A stretch of DNA of 64,000 nucleotides from Dactylosporangium roseum (GCF_025264685.1 NZ_CP073721.1:4517001-4581000), one strand, 5' to 3'; numbered from the stretch's first letter, positions 33,279-41,437 are shown. A program made the numbers and translations. The notes: a model not told the origin generated them from the sequence alone.

Positions 33279-33821
33279 GTGGACGGGCGTGCGGCGGGTG
33301 TGGGGCACAGGCTGCGCCAGTTGCGCGAGTCGCGCGGGATCTCCCTGTCGGCACTGGCCCGCAGCGCCGGCATCGGCAAGGCGACGCTGTCCGGCCTGGA
33401 GCTGGGCACCCGCAACCCGACGCTGGAGACGCTCTACGCGGTGGCGGGAGCCCTGGGCGTACCGCTGACAGCGCTCGTCCTGGACCCGGGCGCCCCACCG
33501 GAGGAGGCCGCCGACGTGCGGGGCGCCGCGGTGACGGCGACGCTGCTGGAGGTGTTCGAGGAGCCGGGCGTGACGTTCGAGCTCCTGCGGATGCGGGTCC
33601 GCCCGGGCACGGTGCAGCACTCGCCGCCCCACGCCCCCGGCGTGACGGAGCACGTGACGGTCTACGCGGGGGTGCTGCGCGCCGGCCCGGCGGACACCCC
33701 GCTGCTGGCCGGCCCGGGCGAGCACATCTCCTGGCAGGCCGACGTCCCCCACGTGTACGGCACCGTGGGGGAGGACGAGGTCGTGGCGACGCTGCTGATC
33801 CGCTCCCCCGCCGGCCGTTGA
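33279..33821 (+). CDS. XRE-family regulator with C-terminal cupin
   Basis: 180 residues. A helix-turn-helix (LRESRGISLSALARSAGIGKATLSGLELG) fills the first 70 residues. A cupin barrel follows with PGTVQHSPPHAPGVTEHVTVYAGVL and GEHISWQADVPHVYG, giving the small-molecule pocket. XRE-cupin regulators are often paired with BenE transporters and probably sense the imported compound. GTG 33279 has CACGAT 6 nt upstream, near a -10 sequence, so a leaderless message is possible. Confidence 0.92.
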   Translation: MDGRAAGVGHRLRQLRESRGISLSALARSAGIGKATLSGLELGTRNPTLETLYAVAGALGVPLTALVLDPGAPPEEAADVRGAAVTATLLEVFEEPGVTFELLRMRVRPGTVQHSPPHAPGVTEHVTVYAGVLRAGPADTPLLAGPGEHISWQADVPHVYGTVGEDEVVATLLIRSPAGR

Positions 33822-33833
33822 GGGGCGGCCGGG

Positions 33834-34469
33834 TCAGCGGAGGCGCTGCTGGGGCACCTGGTCGCCGCGCAGCCAGGCCAGGGCGGACTCGCGGTCGGGC
33901 AGCTCCACGAAGAGGTGCCGCAGGCACAGTGTGTGCAGCGTCCGGCTCACGCGGCCGGGCAGGCCGACGAGGCAGGCGTGGCCGCCGGCCTGTGCGGCGC
34001 GGTGCCGGGCGGTGACCAGCTCGGCGAGCGCCGCGGAGTCCAGCGTCTTGGCCTGGGCGAGGTCGATCACCACGTGCGGCGGACGGCGCCCGGCGGTGGC
34101 GAGCGCCTCACGGAGCGCGCCCGCCGCGGTCGCGTCCACGTCGCCGGAGAGCTCGACGACGGGCACGCCGCGCGTGATCCGCAGACGGACCCGCGCGTCG
34201 TCCGCCGCCTCGTCGCCGGGCTCGGCGGACGGCTCGACACCGCACCGCGCCGGGACCGTGACCGTGACCGCGGCGAGGGGCACCCGCGAACAGCGGGCGC
34301 AACTGTGCGGGCCGGTCGCGAGCCGGGTGCCGGTCCAGCCGTGCCGGCTGAAGAGGCTCCAGACCAGGTCCCAGTTGTGCATGGTCGCACCCAGCCCGGT
34401 GACCGTCTGCCCGCAGGTGTCACAGACGAGGCCGAAGTCAGTGCCGTCGATGGTCGTCGATGCTGTCAT
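33834..34469 (-). CDS. STAS-domain protein with N-terminal zinc-ribbon-like region
   Basis: 211 residues. Residues 12-65 hold CDTCG and CARC pairs about 40 apart with conserved His and Trp between, suggesting a zinc site. Residues 95-200 form a STAS domain (RLRITRGVPVVELSGDVDA, PHVVIDLAQAKTLDSAALAELV), with Ser in LDSAAL as the phospho-site of anti-anti-sigma factors. A Gly/Asp-rich linker joins them. It follows a shorter STAS gene on the same strand by 21 bp. It probably binds an anti-sigma kinase; the zinc part could be a redox or protein-binding module. Confidence 0.85.
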   Translation of the reverse strand: MTASTTIDGTDFGLVCDTCGQTVTGLGATMHNWDLVWSLFSRHGWTGTRLATGPHSCARCSRVPLAAVTVTVPARCGVEPSAEPGDEAADDARVRLRITRGVPVVELSGDVDATAAGALREALATAGRRPPHVVIDLAQAKTLDSAALAELVTARHRAAQAGGHACLVGLPGRVSRTLHTLCLRHLFVELPDRESALAWLRGDQVPQQRLR

Positions 34470-34490
34470 GGCCGGTCCCCCCGTCGTCGC

Positions 34491-34796
34491 TCACTCCACA
34501 TGCAGCACGTGATCGACCCGCGCCAGGTGCAACGTCCGGCGCACCCGCGGCGAGGGGCCGCGCAGCGTCAGCCGGCCGCCCTCGGACCACATCTGCCGGT
34601 GCACGTCGAGGAGCATCCCGATCGCGGACGCGTCGACGAACGGGCACTGCGCCAGGTCCACCAGCAGTCGACCCGGGCGCATGGCCATGGCATCCTGCAA
34701 CAGCGCGGACATCCGGGGCACCGATGCCGCGTCAAGCTCTTCGGTGACGATGATCTCGACCGTCGGCGCCGCCGGTCGCACCGTGTCGCTGCGCAT
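34491..34796 (-). CDS. STAS-domain anti-anti-sigma-like protein
   Basis: 101 residues, nearly all STAS: VEIIVTEELDAASVPRMSALL, GRLLVDLAQCPFVDASAIGMLLD with Ser in DASAIG as the likely phospho-site, then RLTLRGPSPRVRRTLHLA. ATG 34796 has GGAGG 2-6 nt before it, so initiation needs that site or a nearby alternative. It is co-directional with the zinc-ribbon STAS gene and probably co-transcribed. No anti-sigma kinase is adjacent; the nearest HATPase of that type is at 52.7 kb. Confidence 0.88.
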   Translation of the reverse strand: MRSDTVRPAAPTVEIIVTEELDAASVPRMSALLQDAMAMRPGRLLVDLAQCPFVDASAIGMLLDVHRQMWSEGGRLTLRGPSPRVRRTLHLARVDHVLHVE

Positions 34797-34860
34797 GCCT
34801 CCAGCGTTTGCCGCGGATATGGCGGAACTCTCCCGGAAGTGTGACGGTTTCATGACAAGA

Positions 34861-34883
34861 CGTTTGGATTGGTCGATCAAACG
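34861..34883. promoter_or_regulatory. Inverted repeat upstream of two-component operon
   Basis: CGTTTG (34861-34866) and CAAACG (34878-34883) with 11 nt between, 22 bp before the response regulator start. Could be the regulator's own binding site. CATGAT at 34894-34899 is 6 nt before the ATG and may be the -10. Confidence 0.4.
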
Positions 34884-34905
34884 GGTGGGACGGCATGATG
34901 CGGAT

Positions 34906-35580
34906 ATGACCGGGGTACTCGTGATCGAGGACGACGACCGGATCCGCCTGTCGCTGGTTCTGGCGCTGGAGGACGAGGGCTATACCGTGCGCGGCGCCGC
35001 GAGCGCCGAGGAGGGCCTCGTCGCGCAGCGCGAGGAGGCCGCCGACACGGTGCTGGTCGACCTGATGCTGCCCGGCCTCGACGGGTTCGAGTGCATCCGG
35101 CAGCTACGCCGCGAGGACGACGTGCCGATCGTCGTCGTCTCGGCCCGTGACGACACCCACGACATCGTCGCGGCGCTCGAGGCCGGCGCCGACGACTACC
35201 TCGTCAAACCCGTCGCGGTGAAGGAGCTCTCGGCGCGGCTGCGGGCGCTGCGGAGGCGCGGGCGCACGCTGCTGTCGCCGGTGTCCACATTGGTCTTCGG
35301 CGACCTGGAGATCCTGCCGGAGGCCGGCGAGGTGCGGCTGCGCGGCGCGCCGGTCGCGCTGACCCGCACGGAGTTCCGCCTGCTGTGCGAGCTGGCGGAG
35401 CATCCCGGGCTGGTGCTGAGCCGGCAGCAGTTGCTGCAGCGCGTGTGGGAGTACGAGATCGGCGACGAGCGGCTCGTCGACGTCCACGTCGGACGGTTAC
35501 GGCAGAAGATCGAGGCCGACTCGCGTTCGCCGCGATATCTCGTGACGGTGCGCGGCATGGGATACAAGCTCCAGCGATGA
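34906..35580 (+). CDS. OmpR-family response regulator
   Basis: 224 residues. The receiver has acidic pocket EDDD (8-11), phospho-Asp52 (VLVDLMLPG) and Lys in LVKPV near 104. The winged-helix DNA-binding domain spans about 125-222 with VALTRTEFRLLCELAEHPGLVLSRQQLL and VDVHVGRLRQKIE. ATG 34906 is the first start giving a normal length. Its TGA overlaps the kinase ATG, so response regulator, kinase and GerMN lipoprotein form one operon. Confidence 0.95.
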   Translation: MTGVLVIEDDDRIRLSLVLALEDEGYTVRGAASAEEGLVAQREEAADTVLVDLMLPGLDGFECIRQLRREDDVPIVVVSARDDTHDIVAALEAGADDYLVKPVAVKELSARLRALRRRGRTLLSPVSTLVFGDLEILPEAGEVRLRGAPVALTRTEFRLLCELAEHPGLVLSRQQLLQRVWEYEIGDERLVDVHVGRLRQKIEADSRSPRYLVTVRGMGYKLQR

Positions 35581-36923
35581 AGCTCGCCGGTCTCCGCACC
35601 CGGGTCATCGCCGGCTTCGCCGCCGGGGCGCTCGCGCTGTCCGCCTCGATGGCGCTGATCTCCTACCAGGTGACCCGCAGTTCGCTGCTCGACGGGCGGC
35701 AGCGGTCCACCATCCGTGCCGCCACGTTCGACGCCCGGGTCATCTCCGCCGGGCTGACCACCGACCGCCCCGACATCGTCGCGATCCTGCGTTCGCTCGA
35801 CACCGGCGGCAACCGGCGCGCACTGCTGCACCGCGACGGCAACTGGTACGCACGCGGCGCCGACCCCGGCGCCGTCGACGCCGTCCCCGCCGGCCTGCAA
35901 CGCATGGTGGAGCACGGCGGGCAGGGCATCCAGCTCGTCCGCATCGACGGCGAGCCGGCCGTCGTCGTGGGCATCTCGCTGTCACCGACGACCGCCCTGT
36001 ACGAGATCGACTACCTGCGTGAGCTGGACCAGACGCTGCGGGTCCTCGGCTGGGTGCTGACCCTGGTGGCGTCGGTCGTCGCCGCCGCGGGCGCGGGCCT
36101 GGGCTGGTACGCGACGCGATACGTGCTGCGCCCCCTCCGCTCGGTCGCCGACGCCGCCGAGGGCATCACCGCCGGCGACCTCACCGCGCGGCTCGACCCG
36201 GCGACCGACCCCGACCTGCAACGGCTCACCACGTCGTTCAACGCGATGGTCGAGCAGCTCTCCCGGCGCATCGAGCGGGACCGCCGCTTCGCCGCCGACG
36301 TGAGCCATGAGCTGCGCTCACCGTTGCAGACCCTGGCCGCGTCCGCGAGCGTCCTGCACCGCCGCCGCGATCAGCTCGACGAGCGCACCGCGACGGCGGC
36401 GGGCCTGGTCGTGGACGAGATCGGCCGGTTCCAGTCCCTCGTCGACGACCTCCTGGAGCTCTCCCGCGGCGACCTGCCGGTCACCCGCGCACCGGTCGAC
36501 ATGGCCGACCTGGCGCACCGGGTGGTCGAGCTGCGCGGGCTGCCGCCGGAGATCGTGCGGTGCGGCGAGGGGCAGCGGTGGACGGTCGACCGGCGCAGGA
36601 TCGAACAGGTGCTGGTCAATCTTCTGGACAACGCGGTCACGCACGGCGGCGGGCCGACGGCGGTGCGGATCATGGCCGAGGAGGGCGTCGGGGTGATCGA
36701 GGTCGACGACGAGGGACCGGGGGTGAACCCCGCCGACCGGACCGCCATCTTCGACCGCTTCGTGCGGGGCCGCTCGGCCGGTGCCCGCGGTGGCGACGAC
36801 GGGACCGGCCTCGGGCTGTCGCTCGTCGCGCAACACGTCGGCGTCCACGGCGGGCGGGTGACCGTGCTCGACCGCCCGGGCGGCGGCGCACGGTTCCGGG
36901 TCGAGCTGCCGGGTGTGCGGTGA
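35577..36923 (+). CDS. Membrane sensor histidine kinase
   Basis: 448 residues. Membrane helices are at about 8-30 and 147-172, enclosing an outer sensor of about 115 residues with no family I recognise. HAMP follows (RYVLRPLRSVADAAEGITAGDL). HisKA has ADVSHELRSPLQTLAASASV with the phospho-His. HATPase has VNLLDNAVTHGG, DDEGPGV and DGTGLGLSLV. It signals to the response regulator whose stop overlaps its start. A GerMN lipoprotein encoded next, on the outside of the membrane, may modulate the sensor. Confidence 0.95.
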   Translation: MKLAGLRTRVIAGFAAGALALSASMALISYQVTRSSLLDGRQRSTIRAATFDARVISAGLTTDRPDIVAILRSLDTGGNRRALLHRDGNWYARGADPGAVDAVPAGLQRMVEHGGQGIQLVRIDGEPAVVVGISLSPTTALYEIDYLRELDQTLRVLGWVLTLVASVVAAAGAGLGWYATRYVLRPLRSVADAAEGITAGDLTARLDPATDPDLQRLTTSFNAMVEQLSRRIERDRRFAADVSHELRSPLQTLAASASVLHRRRDQLDERTATAAGLVVDEIGRFQSLVDDLLELSRGDLPVTRAPVDMADLAHRVVELRGLPPEIVRCGEGQRWTVDRRRIEQVLVNLLDNAVTHGGGPTAVRIMAEEGVGVIEVDDEGPGVNPADRTAIFDRFVRGRSAGARGGDDGTGLGLSLVAQHVGVHGGRVTVLDRPGGGARFRVELPGVR

Positions 36924-37489
36924 GGCGCGCGTTCGTGGCGGCCGTGGCCGGCATGCTGCTGACCGGCATCCCGCTCTCCGGCTGTGGTGTGCCCACCGAG
37001 AGCGAGCCCCGCCCGCTGGAGCCGTCGGTCCACGTCGCGAACCCGGACACACCGACCGCGGACACGAGCCTGCCGCCGGGCGCGGCGATCGAGAAGTTGT
37101 ACCTCGTGCGGAACGACCAGCTCGTCGGCGTCGAGCGTCGCGTGGACCGGGCGCCCGCCCTGGACCGGCAACTGGCCGACCTGCTGGCCGGCCCGACCGA
37201 GTGGGAGCAGGACGACGGCTACGGCAGCGCGCTGGCCGGGACCGACTTCGTCCTGGGCGCCGTGCTGGACTACGGCACCGCGGTCGTCACCGTCGGCGGC
37301 ACGACCATCCGCAACGACGAGGTCCTCGCGTACGGGCAGGTCGTGTGCACCCTGGCCGCCCGCGACGACGTCGACCAGGTCCGGTTCGTGCTGGACGGGC
37401 AGCCGCTGGAGGTGCCCCGGGCCGACGGCTCGCTGACCGCCGATCCGCTGACCGCCGCCGACTACGCGGCGCTCATCGCGGTCCGGTAG
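36920..37489 (+). CDS. GerMN-domain lipoprotein
   Basis: 189 residues. The signal peptide ends at a lipobox (IPLSGCG), so it is a surface lipoprotein. The rest is a GerMN domain: IEKLYLVRNDQLVGVERRVD, ALDRQLADLLAGPTEWEQDDGYGSAL and a final QVRFVLDGQPLEVPRADG. GerMN is also found in LpqB, which works with the MtrAB two-component system in actinomycetes. The start overlaps the kinase stop (GTGA). A role as an extracytoplasmic modulator of the kinase is inference. Its last 17 bp overlap the convergent response-regulator gene. Confidence 0.9.
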   Translation: MRRAFVAAVAGMLLTGIPLSGCGVPTESEPRPLEPSVHVANPDTPTADTSLPPGAAIEKLYLVRNDQLVGVERRVDRAPALDRQLADLLAGPTEWEQDDGYGSALAGTDFVLGAVLDYGTAVVTVGGTTIRNDEVLAYGQVVCTLAARDDVDQVRFVLDGQPLEVPRADGSLTADPLTAADYAALIAVR

Positions 37490-37934
37490 CCGGGGCCTGC
37501 CGGTCCACCACGATGCTGAACTGGTCGACGCCCCGGATCAGCGCCGCGATCTGGGCGAAGTCGACGGGCTTGCGGAAGTAGAACTCGGAGGGCACCCCGA
37601 AGTCGCGCAGCAACTGCTCCTCCAGCGGCGAGCCGGTCAGCACCACGATCGTGAGGTCGACCAGGCGCGGGTTGCCGAGCACCCGGTCGAGCACGACCCG
37701 GCCGTCGACGCCGGGCAGGTTGAGGTCGAGCAGCAGGATGTCGGGCTTCGGCGCGTCCGCGTGGGCGCCGCGCCGCTCGAGGAAGTCGATCGCCTCCAGG
37801 CCGTCACCGATGACGGTCACCGGGTTTCGGAGGCGGTGCGCGCGGAACTCGTCGAGGGTGAAGGCGACGTCGCCGGCGTCGTCCTCGACCAGCAGGATGT
37901 GCGCCAGGTCGAGCGGTTCGTCCGCGCCGGGCAT
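37473..37934 (-). CDS. Rcp1-like single-domain response regulator
   Basis: 153 residues, a lone receiver: HILLVEDDAGDVAFTLDEF, ILLLDLNLPGVDGRVVLDRV with phospho-Asp, TIVVLTGSPLEEQLL and FRKPVDF. The long alpha-4/beta-5 segment is typical of Rcp1-type regulators that serve phytochrome-like or hybrid kinases. It has no output domain. GGGAGG precedes the ATG by about 5 nt. It overlaps the end of the lipoprotein gene tail-to-tail. The partner kinase is not obvious; the orphan triple-REC kinase at 22.6 kb is one candidate. Confidence 0.9.
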   Translation of the reverse strand: MPGADEPLDLAHILLVEDDAGDVAFTLDEFRAHRLRNPVTVIGDGLEAIDFLERRGAHADAPKPDILLLDLNLPGVDGRVVLDRVLGNPRLVDLTIVVLTGSPLEEQLLRDFGVPSEFYFRKPVDFAQIAALIRGVDQFSIVVDRQAPATGPR

Positions 37935-38038
37935 CCGGTCCTCCCGTCGGTGTTTCGTTGCCGTTGTACAAGATTCGTGGAGTACCATAATGCTCCGACG
38001 GGACCGCGCCCACCGTCCGGTCGTGCAACGATTGCGCC

Positions 38039-38581
38039 GTGGCAATCACCGGGTCCCCCGACGACCATGTGGTGCAGGCGCTCCTCGCGGCCAGCCGGGC
38101 GATGGTGGCCCTCGTCTCGCGCAGCCTCGCCGCGCTCGACGCCGACGTGACACTCGCACAGTTCCGCGCCCTGGTCCTGCTCGCGGGCCACGGACCCCAG
38201 CGCAGCACGGCCATGGCCCGCGAGCTACAGGTGGCGCCGTCGACCCTGACGCGGATGTGCGACCGGCTCGTCCGCAAGTCGCTCGTCCAGCGGTTCCACC
38301 GCGGCCATGACCGCCGCTCGATCTGGCTGGCGCTCACCCCGGCCGGCCGGGACCTGGTCGGCACGGTGATGCGGGCGCGCCGGCGGGAGCTGGAGCGGAT
38401 CGTCGTGGCGTCGGGCCTGGTGGCGTCGCCGCCGGCCGTGGACCTGCTGCACGACTTCGTCCGCGCGGTCGGCGAACTGCCCGACGAGGAGTGGTGGCGG
38501 CGCTGGGAGGCCTCCGCCGACCCGGTCGACGGCGCGCCGCTGATGGGCGTCCACCGCCAGGCCGACGGCGCCTGGGCGTGA
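38039..38581 (+). CDS. MarR-family regulator
   Basis: 180 residues, with the winged helix LAQFRALVLLAGHGPQRSTAMARELQVAPSTLTRMCDRLVRKSLVQR and the wing HDRRSIWLALTPAG. The dimerisation helices are at both ends. Upstream DNA is AT-rich for this genome, with TTGTAC near 37966 and CATAAT near 37988, a plausible sigma-70 promoter. No target gene is adjacent, so it may act elsewhere or on itself. Confidence 0.92.
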   Translation: MAITGSPDDHVVQALLAASRAMVALVSRSLAALDADVTLAQFRALVLLAGHGPQRSTAMARELQVAPSTLTRMCDRLVRKSLVQRFHRGHDRRSIWLALTPAGRDLVGTVMRARRRELERIVVASGLVASPPAVDLLHDFVRAVGELPDEEWWRRWEASADPVDGAPLMGVHRQADGAWA

Positions 38582-38647
38582 CCGGCGTCCACCGCCGGGG
38601 GCCGCGCCCGCGCGTACCGCGGCGGGAGATCCGGCCACGTCGGCGGC

Positions 38648-38675
38648 GGCCCCGTAGCTCAGCGGACCGAGCGCT
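38648..38675 (+). pseudogene. tRNA 5'-half remnant
   Basis: The sequence GGCCCCGTAGCTCAGCGGAC followed by CGAGC has a tRNA acceptor start, U8-A9, and a paired D-arm (GCTC 38657-38660 with GAGC 38669-38672). No anticodon stem or GTTCGA T-loop follows, so it is not a working tRNA. It could be a leftover from integration or decay; chance is possible. Confidence 0.35.
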
Positions 38676-38710
38676 GACGCCGCCGACGCCGACCTGATCT
38701 CGGGCACCCG

Positions 38711-38750
38711 CTGCCGCGGCCTACCGCGGCCTACCGCGGCCTACCGCGGC
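38711..38750. repeat. 10-bp tandem repeat over the ArsR stop codon
   Basis: CTACCGCGGC occurs three times in tandem (38721-38750) after a variant CTGCCGCGGC (38711-38720). Each copy gives TAG on the minus strand, and the ArsR stop uses the copy at 38741. Confidence 0.7.
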
Positions 38751-39166
38751 GCGGCCAGCGCCTCGCCCAGTGGCGTCCGGAAGTACAGCACCGAGCGTCC
38801 GGACCGGCGCCGCCGGACCAGTCCCGCGTCGAGCAGCACCCGCAGGTGCCCGCCGACCGAGCCCAGGCCGTGACCGGTGAGCGCGACGAGCTGCGTGGTG
38901 CTCTTCGGCGCGGCGAGGAGCGTGAGGACCTCGGCCCGCACCGGACCGATGAGCCGCGCCAGCGCGGCGGGCGGCCGGCGGGCGCCGGGGTCGGCGAGCC
39001 ATCCGGTGCACGGGTAGACGATCGCGTGCACGTCCCCCGGCTCCTCCCACGCGACCCAGCCGCGCGGCCCGGTGGTCGGCAGGAACAGCAGGCGGCGGCC
39101 TCGATCCTGGTGTCGCTGGCCCTGATCCCGGGCCTCCGGGCGCCGCACGGGCGCCTCCGTGAGCAC
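38741..39166 (-). CDS. ArsR-type regulator, N-terminally truncated
   Basis: About 141 residues from GTG 39166. The last 75 form a clear ArsR winged helix (IGPVRAEVLTLLAAPKSTTQLVALTGHGLGSVGGHLRVLLDAGLVRRRRSGRSVLYF). Before it, RRLLFLPTTGPRGWVAWEEP and HAIVYPCTGWL match the tail of the N-terminal domain of the 300-plus-residue actinomycete ArsR proteins (DUF5937 type). The first 150 or so residues of that domain are absent and the DUF5995 gene begins where they would be. This is probably a pseudogene or a shortened survivor. No good ribosome site is seen. Confidence 0.55.
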   Translation of the reverse strand: MLTEAPVRRPEARDQGQRHQDRGRRLLFLPTTGPRGWVAWEEPGDVHAIVYPCTGWLADPGARRPPAALARLIGPVRAEVLTLLAAPKSTTQLVALTGHGLGSVGGHLRVLLDAGLVRRRRSGRSVLYFRTPLGEALAAPR

Positions 39167-39225
39167 GAATCCGCGTATGACGAAACGCCACCCTGCGGGA
39201 GATGAACGAGGATTAGCATCGGCCG

Positions 39226-39963
39226 ATGGACGCGGCCATCGCGGGAATCGTCCGGCGCATGGAGGCCGGGCTGGAGCGGCTCGACGCCGGCGACGCACGC
39301 CGATTCTTCCACCAGACGTATCTGCGGACCACCCTGGCCGTCGCCGAGGAGATCGACCGGGGCGGGTTCCGGGACGCGGAGTGGCTGTCCCGGTGGGACG
39401 TCGTGTTCGCCGACCTGTACCTCGACGTCCTCGACGCCGACCTGAGCGGCACGGCGGCCGTGCCCGGTCCGTGGCGGGTCGCCTTCGGCACCGCGCGGGA
39501 CCGGCCGGAGCTGCCGCCGCTGCGGCACGTGCTGCTCGGCCTGAACGCCCACATCAACTACGACCTGCCGCAGTCGCTCGTCGCGGTGATCGACCCGGCG
39601 GGGTTCGACGATCCGGCGGTACGGCGGGCGCGCGAGGCCGACCACACGCACGTCGACACGGTGCTGCTCGCCCGGGTCGGCGCCGAGGACGCCCTGATGC
39701 GGGCGGTGTCCCGGGTGGGACCGCTCGACCGGCTCATGGGACCGGCGAACCGGGCCGCGACCCGCCGGGTGCTGCGCGAGTCCCGGGCGAAGGTGTGGCG
39801 CAACGCGACGGTGCTCGATCAGGCCCGCCGGGACGGGCCGCGAGAATACGTGGCGGTGCTGCGCCGGCTGGAGGACGCCTGCACCGCCAAGCTCGTCGAG
39901 CTGACCGCACCCGGCCCGGTGATGCTGAGGCTGGCCCGCCGCGGGTTCGGGGTGACCGTTTAG
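39226..39963 (+). CDS. DUF5995-family protein
   Basis: 245 residues, all helical. The motif HVLLGLNAHINYDLPQSLV near residues 105-123 is the family signature, and RFFHQTYLRTTLAVAEEI and ADHTHVDTVLL supply further conserved His and acids that could bind a metal. The family has no established function. TAGCAT at 39214-39219, 6 nt before ATG 39226, suggests a leaderless message. It precedes the molybdenum hydroxylase operon by 32 bp but is probably separate. Confidence 0.85.
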   Translation: MDAAIAGIVRRMEAGLERLDAGDARRFFHQTYLRTTLAVAEEIDRGGFRDAEWLSRWDVVFADLYLDVLDADLSGTAAVPGPWRVAFGTARDRPELPPLRHVLLGLNAHINYDLPQSLVAVIDPAGFDDPAVRRAREADHTHVDTVLLARVGAEDALMRAVSRVGPLDRLMGPANRAATRRVLRESRAKVWRNATVLDQARRDGPREYVAVLRRLEDACTAKLVELTAPGPVMLRLARRGFGVTV

Positions 39964-39995
39964 GGCCGGTTCGGCTGGGTAGCGCACCATCCATC

Positions 39996-40451
39996 ATGAA
40001 CGAGATCACGCTGACCACGACCGTCAACGGCAGGACCGAACAGCTCCGGGTCGACGCGAGGGTGACGCTCCTCGACGCACTGCACGACCGGCTCGGGCTG
40101 ACCGGGACGAAGAAGGGTTGCGACCAGGGCGCCTGCGGGGCGTGCACGGTGCACGTCGACGGGCGGCGCGTGCTGTCCTGCCTCACCCTCGCCGCGCAGG
40201 TCGACGGCCGCGAGGTGCTGACCGTCGAGGGGCTCGGCGGCGGCCACCCGATGCAGGAGGCGTTCGTCCGGCACGACGCCTTCCAGTGCGGGTACTGCAC
40301 ACCGGGGCAGGTGCTGTCGGCGATCGCGCTGCTCGACGAGGGACGGGCCGGCAGCGACGACGACATCCGCGAGTTCATGAGCGGCAACCTGTGCCGTTGC
40401 GGCGCGTACCCGAACATCGTCGCCGCGATCCGCGAGGTCGCCGGGCGATGA
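39996..40451 (+). CDS. Molybdenum hydroxylase 2Fe-2S subunit (PaoA/CoxS type)
   Basis: 151 residues. The plant-type [2Fe-2S] cluster uses Cys42, 47, 50 and 62 (KKGCDQGACGACTVH). The second, all-helical cluster uses Cys98, 101, 133 and 135 (CGYCTPGQ and LCRCGAYPN). E. coli PaoA has a Tat signal; none is present here, so the complex is likely cytoplasmic. Its TGA overlaps the next ATG. It carries electrons from the Mo site to FAD. Confidence 0.95.
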   Translation: MNEITLTTTVNGRTEQLRVDARVTLLDALHDRLGLTGTKKGCDQGACGACTVHVDGRRVLSCLTLAAQVDGREVLTVEGLGGGHPMQEAFVRHDAFQCGYCTPGQVLSAIALLDEGRAGSDDDIREFMSGNLCRCGAYPNIVAAIREVAGR

Positions 40452-41437
40452 CCATCACCTACACCCGCGCCGACGACGCGGGCACCGCGATCGCCGCCGT
40501 CAGCACCGACCCGGAGGCCGCGTACCTCGCCGGCGGTACCACGGAGATCGACCTCGTCCTCAAGGACGGCGTCGTCGCGCCGCGGCGGCTCGTGGACATC
40601 AGCCGCCTGCCGCTCAAGGGGGTCGTGGCCGCCGGCGACACGGTCCGGATCGGCGCCACCACGACCATGGAGGAGGCCGCCACCGATCCCACCGTGGCCC
40701 GGCTGCTGCCGATGGTCCGCTCGTCGCTGCTGCAGGGCGCGTCCGTACAGCTTCGCAACATGGCGACGATCGGCGGCAACCTGTTGCAGCGCACGCGGTG
40801 CCGGTACTTCCGGGATCCCGCCGTGGCCGCGTGCAACAAGCGCGACCCGGGCAGCGGCTGCGCGGCCGTCGAGGGGGTCGCGCGCATGCACGCGATCCTC
40901 GGCGCGTCACCGGCGTGCGTCGCGCTGCACGCCTCGGACCTGGCGGTCGCCCTGACGGCCCTCGGCTCGATCGTGCGCCTGCGGTCCGACCAGGGGCCGC
41001 GCAAGGTGCCGCTGACCGAGTTCTACCACCAGGCGGGCACCACCCCGGACCGGGAGACGGTGCTGCGCCACGGCGAGCTCGTCACCGAGGTCGAGATCCC
41101 GCTGCCGCCGCCGCGGGCGCGCACGACCTACCTGAAGGTCCGCGACCGCGCCTCGTACGAGTTCGCGCTGACCTCGGCGGCCGTGGTCACGGTCGTGGAG
41201 GACGGCGTGGTCCGGTCGGCCCGCATCGCGCTCGGCGGCGTCGGCACGGTGCCGTGGCGGGCCTGGGACGCCGAGGAGACGCTGCGGGACGCGCCGGTCG
41301 GCGAGGCGTCGTTCCGGGCCGCGGCCGAGGCGGCGGTGCAGCACCCGTTCACGGTGCCCGGCACCGAGTTCAAGGTGGAACTGGCCAAGCGCACGCTGGT
41401 CCGGGCGCTGCGCGTGACGACGGGAGCGGGCTGGTGA
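40448..41437 (+). CDS. Molybdenum hydroxylase FAD subunit with extra Fe-S insertion (PaoB type)
   Basis: 329 residues with the FAD-binding motifs YLAGGTTEIDLVLKDG (25-40) and TIGGNLLQRTRC (108-118). Directly after the second motif is an insertion with Cys118, 129, 138 and 157 (RCRYFRD, ACNKRDPGSGC, SPAC). That is the region that holds an added [4Fe-4S] cluster in E. coli PaoB/YagS. Ordinary CoxM-type subunits lack it. The set is therefore closer to the aldehyde oxidoreductase PaoABC than to CO dehydrogenase. Coupled on both sides by 4-bp overlaps. Confidence 0.93.
   Translation: MTITYTRADDAGTAIAAVSTDPEAAYLAGGTTEIDLVLKDGVVAPRRLVDISRLPLKGVVAAGDTVRIGATTTMEEAATDPTVARLLPMVRSSLLQGASVQLRNMATIGGNLLQRTRCRYFRDPAVAACNKRDPGSGCAAVEGVARMHAILGASPACVALHASDLAVALTALGSIVRLRSDQGPRKVPLTEFYHQAGTTPDRETVLRHGELVTEVEIPLPPPRARTTYLKVRDRASYEFALTSAAVVTVVEDGVVRSARIALGGVGTVPWRAWDAEETLRDAPVGEASFRAAAEAAVQHPFTVPGTEFKVELAKRTLVRALRVTTGAGW

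Noticed and set aside
34681..34905. Longer start for the response regulator at 34681
   Set aside because: The extension runs antisense through the STAS gene and is not receiver-like; ATG 34906 gives the standard N-terminus.
38648..38723. A complete tRNA gene
   Set aside because: The 5' half and D-arm fit, but no anticodon stem-loop or T-arm can be folded.
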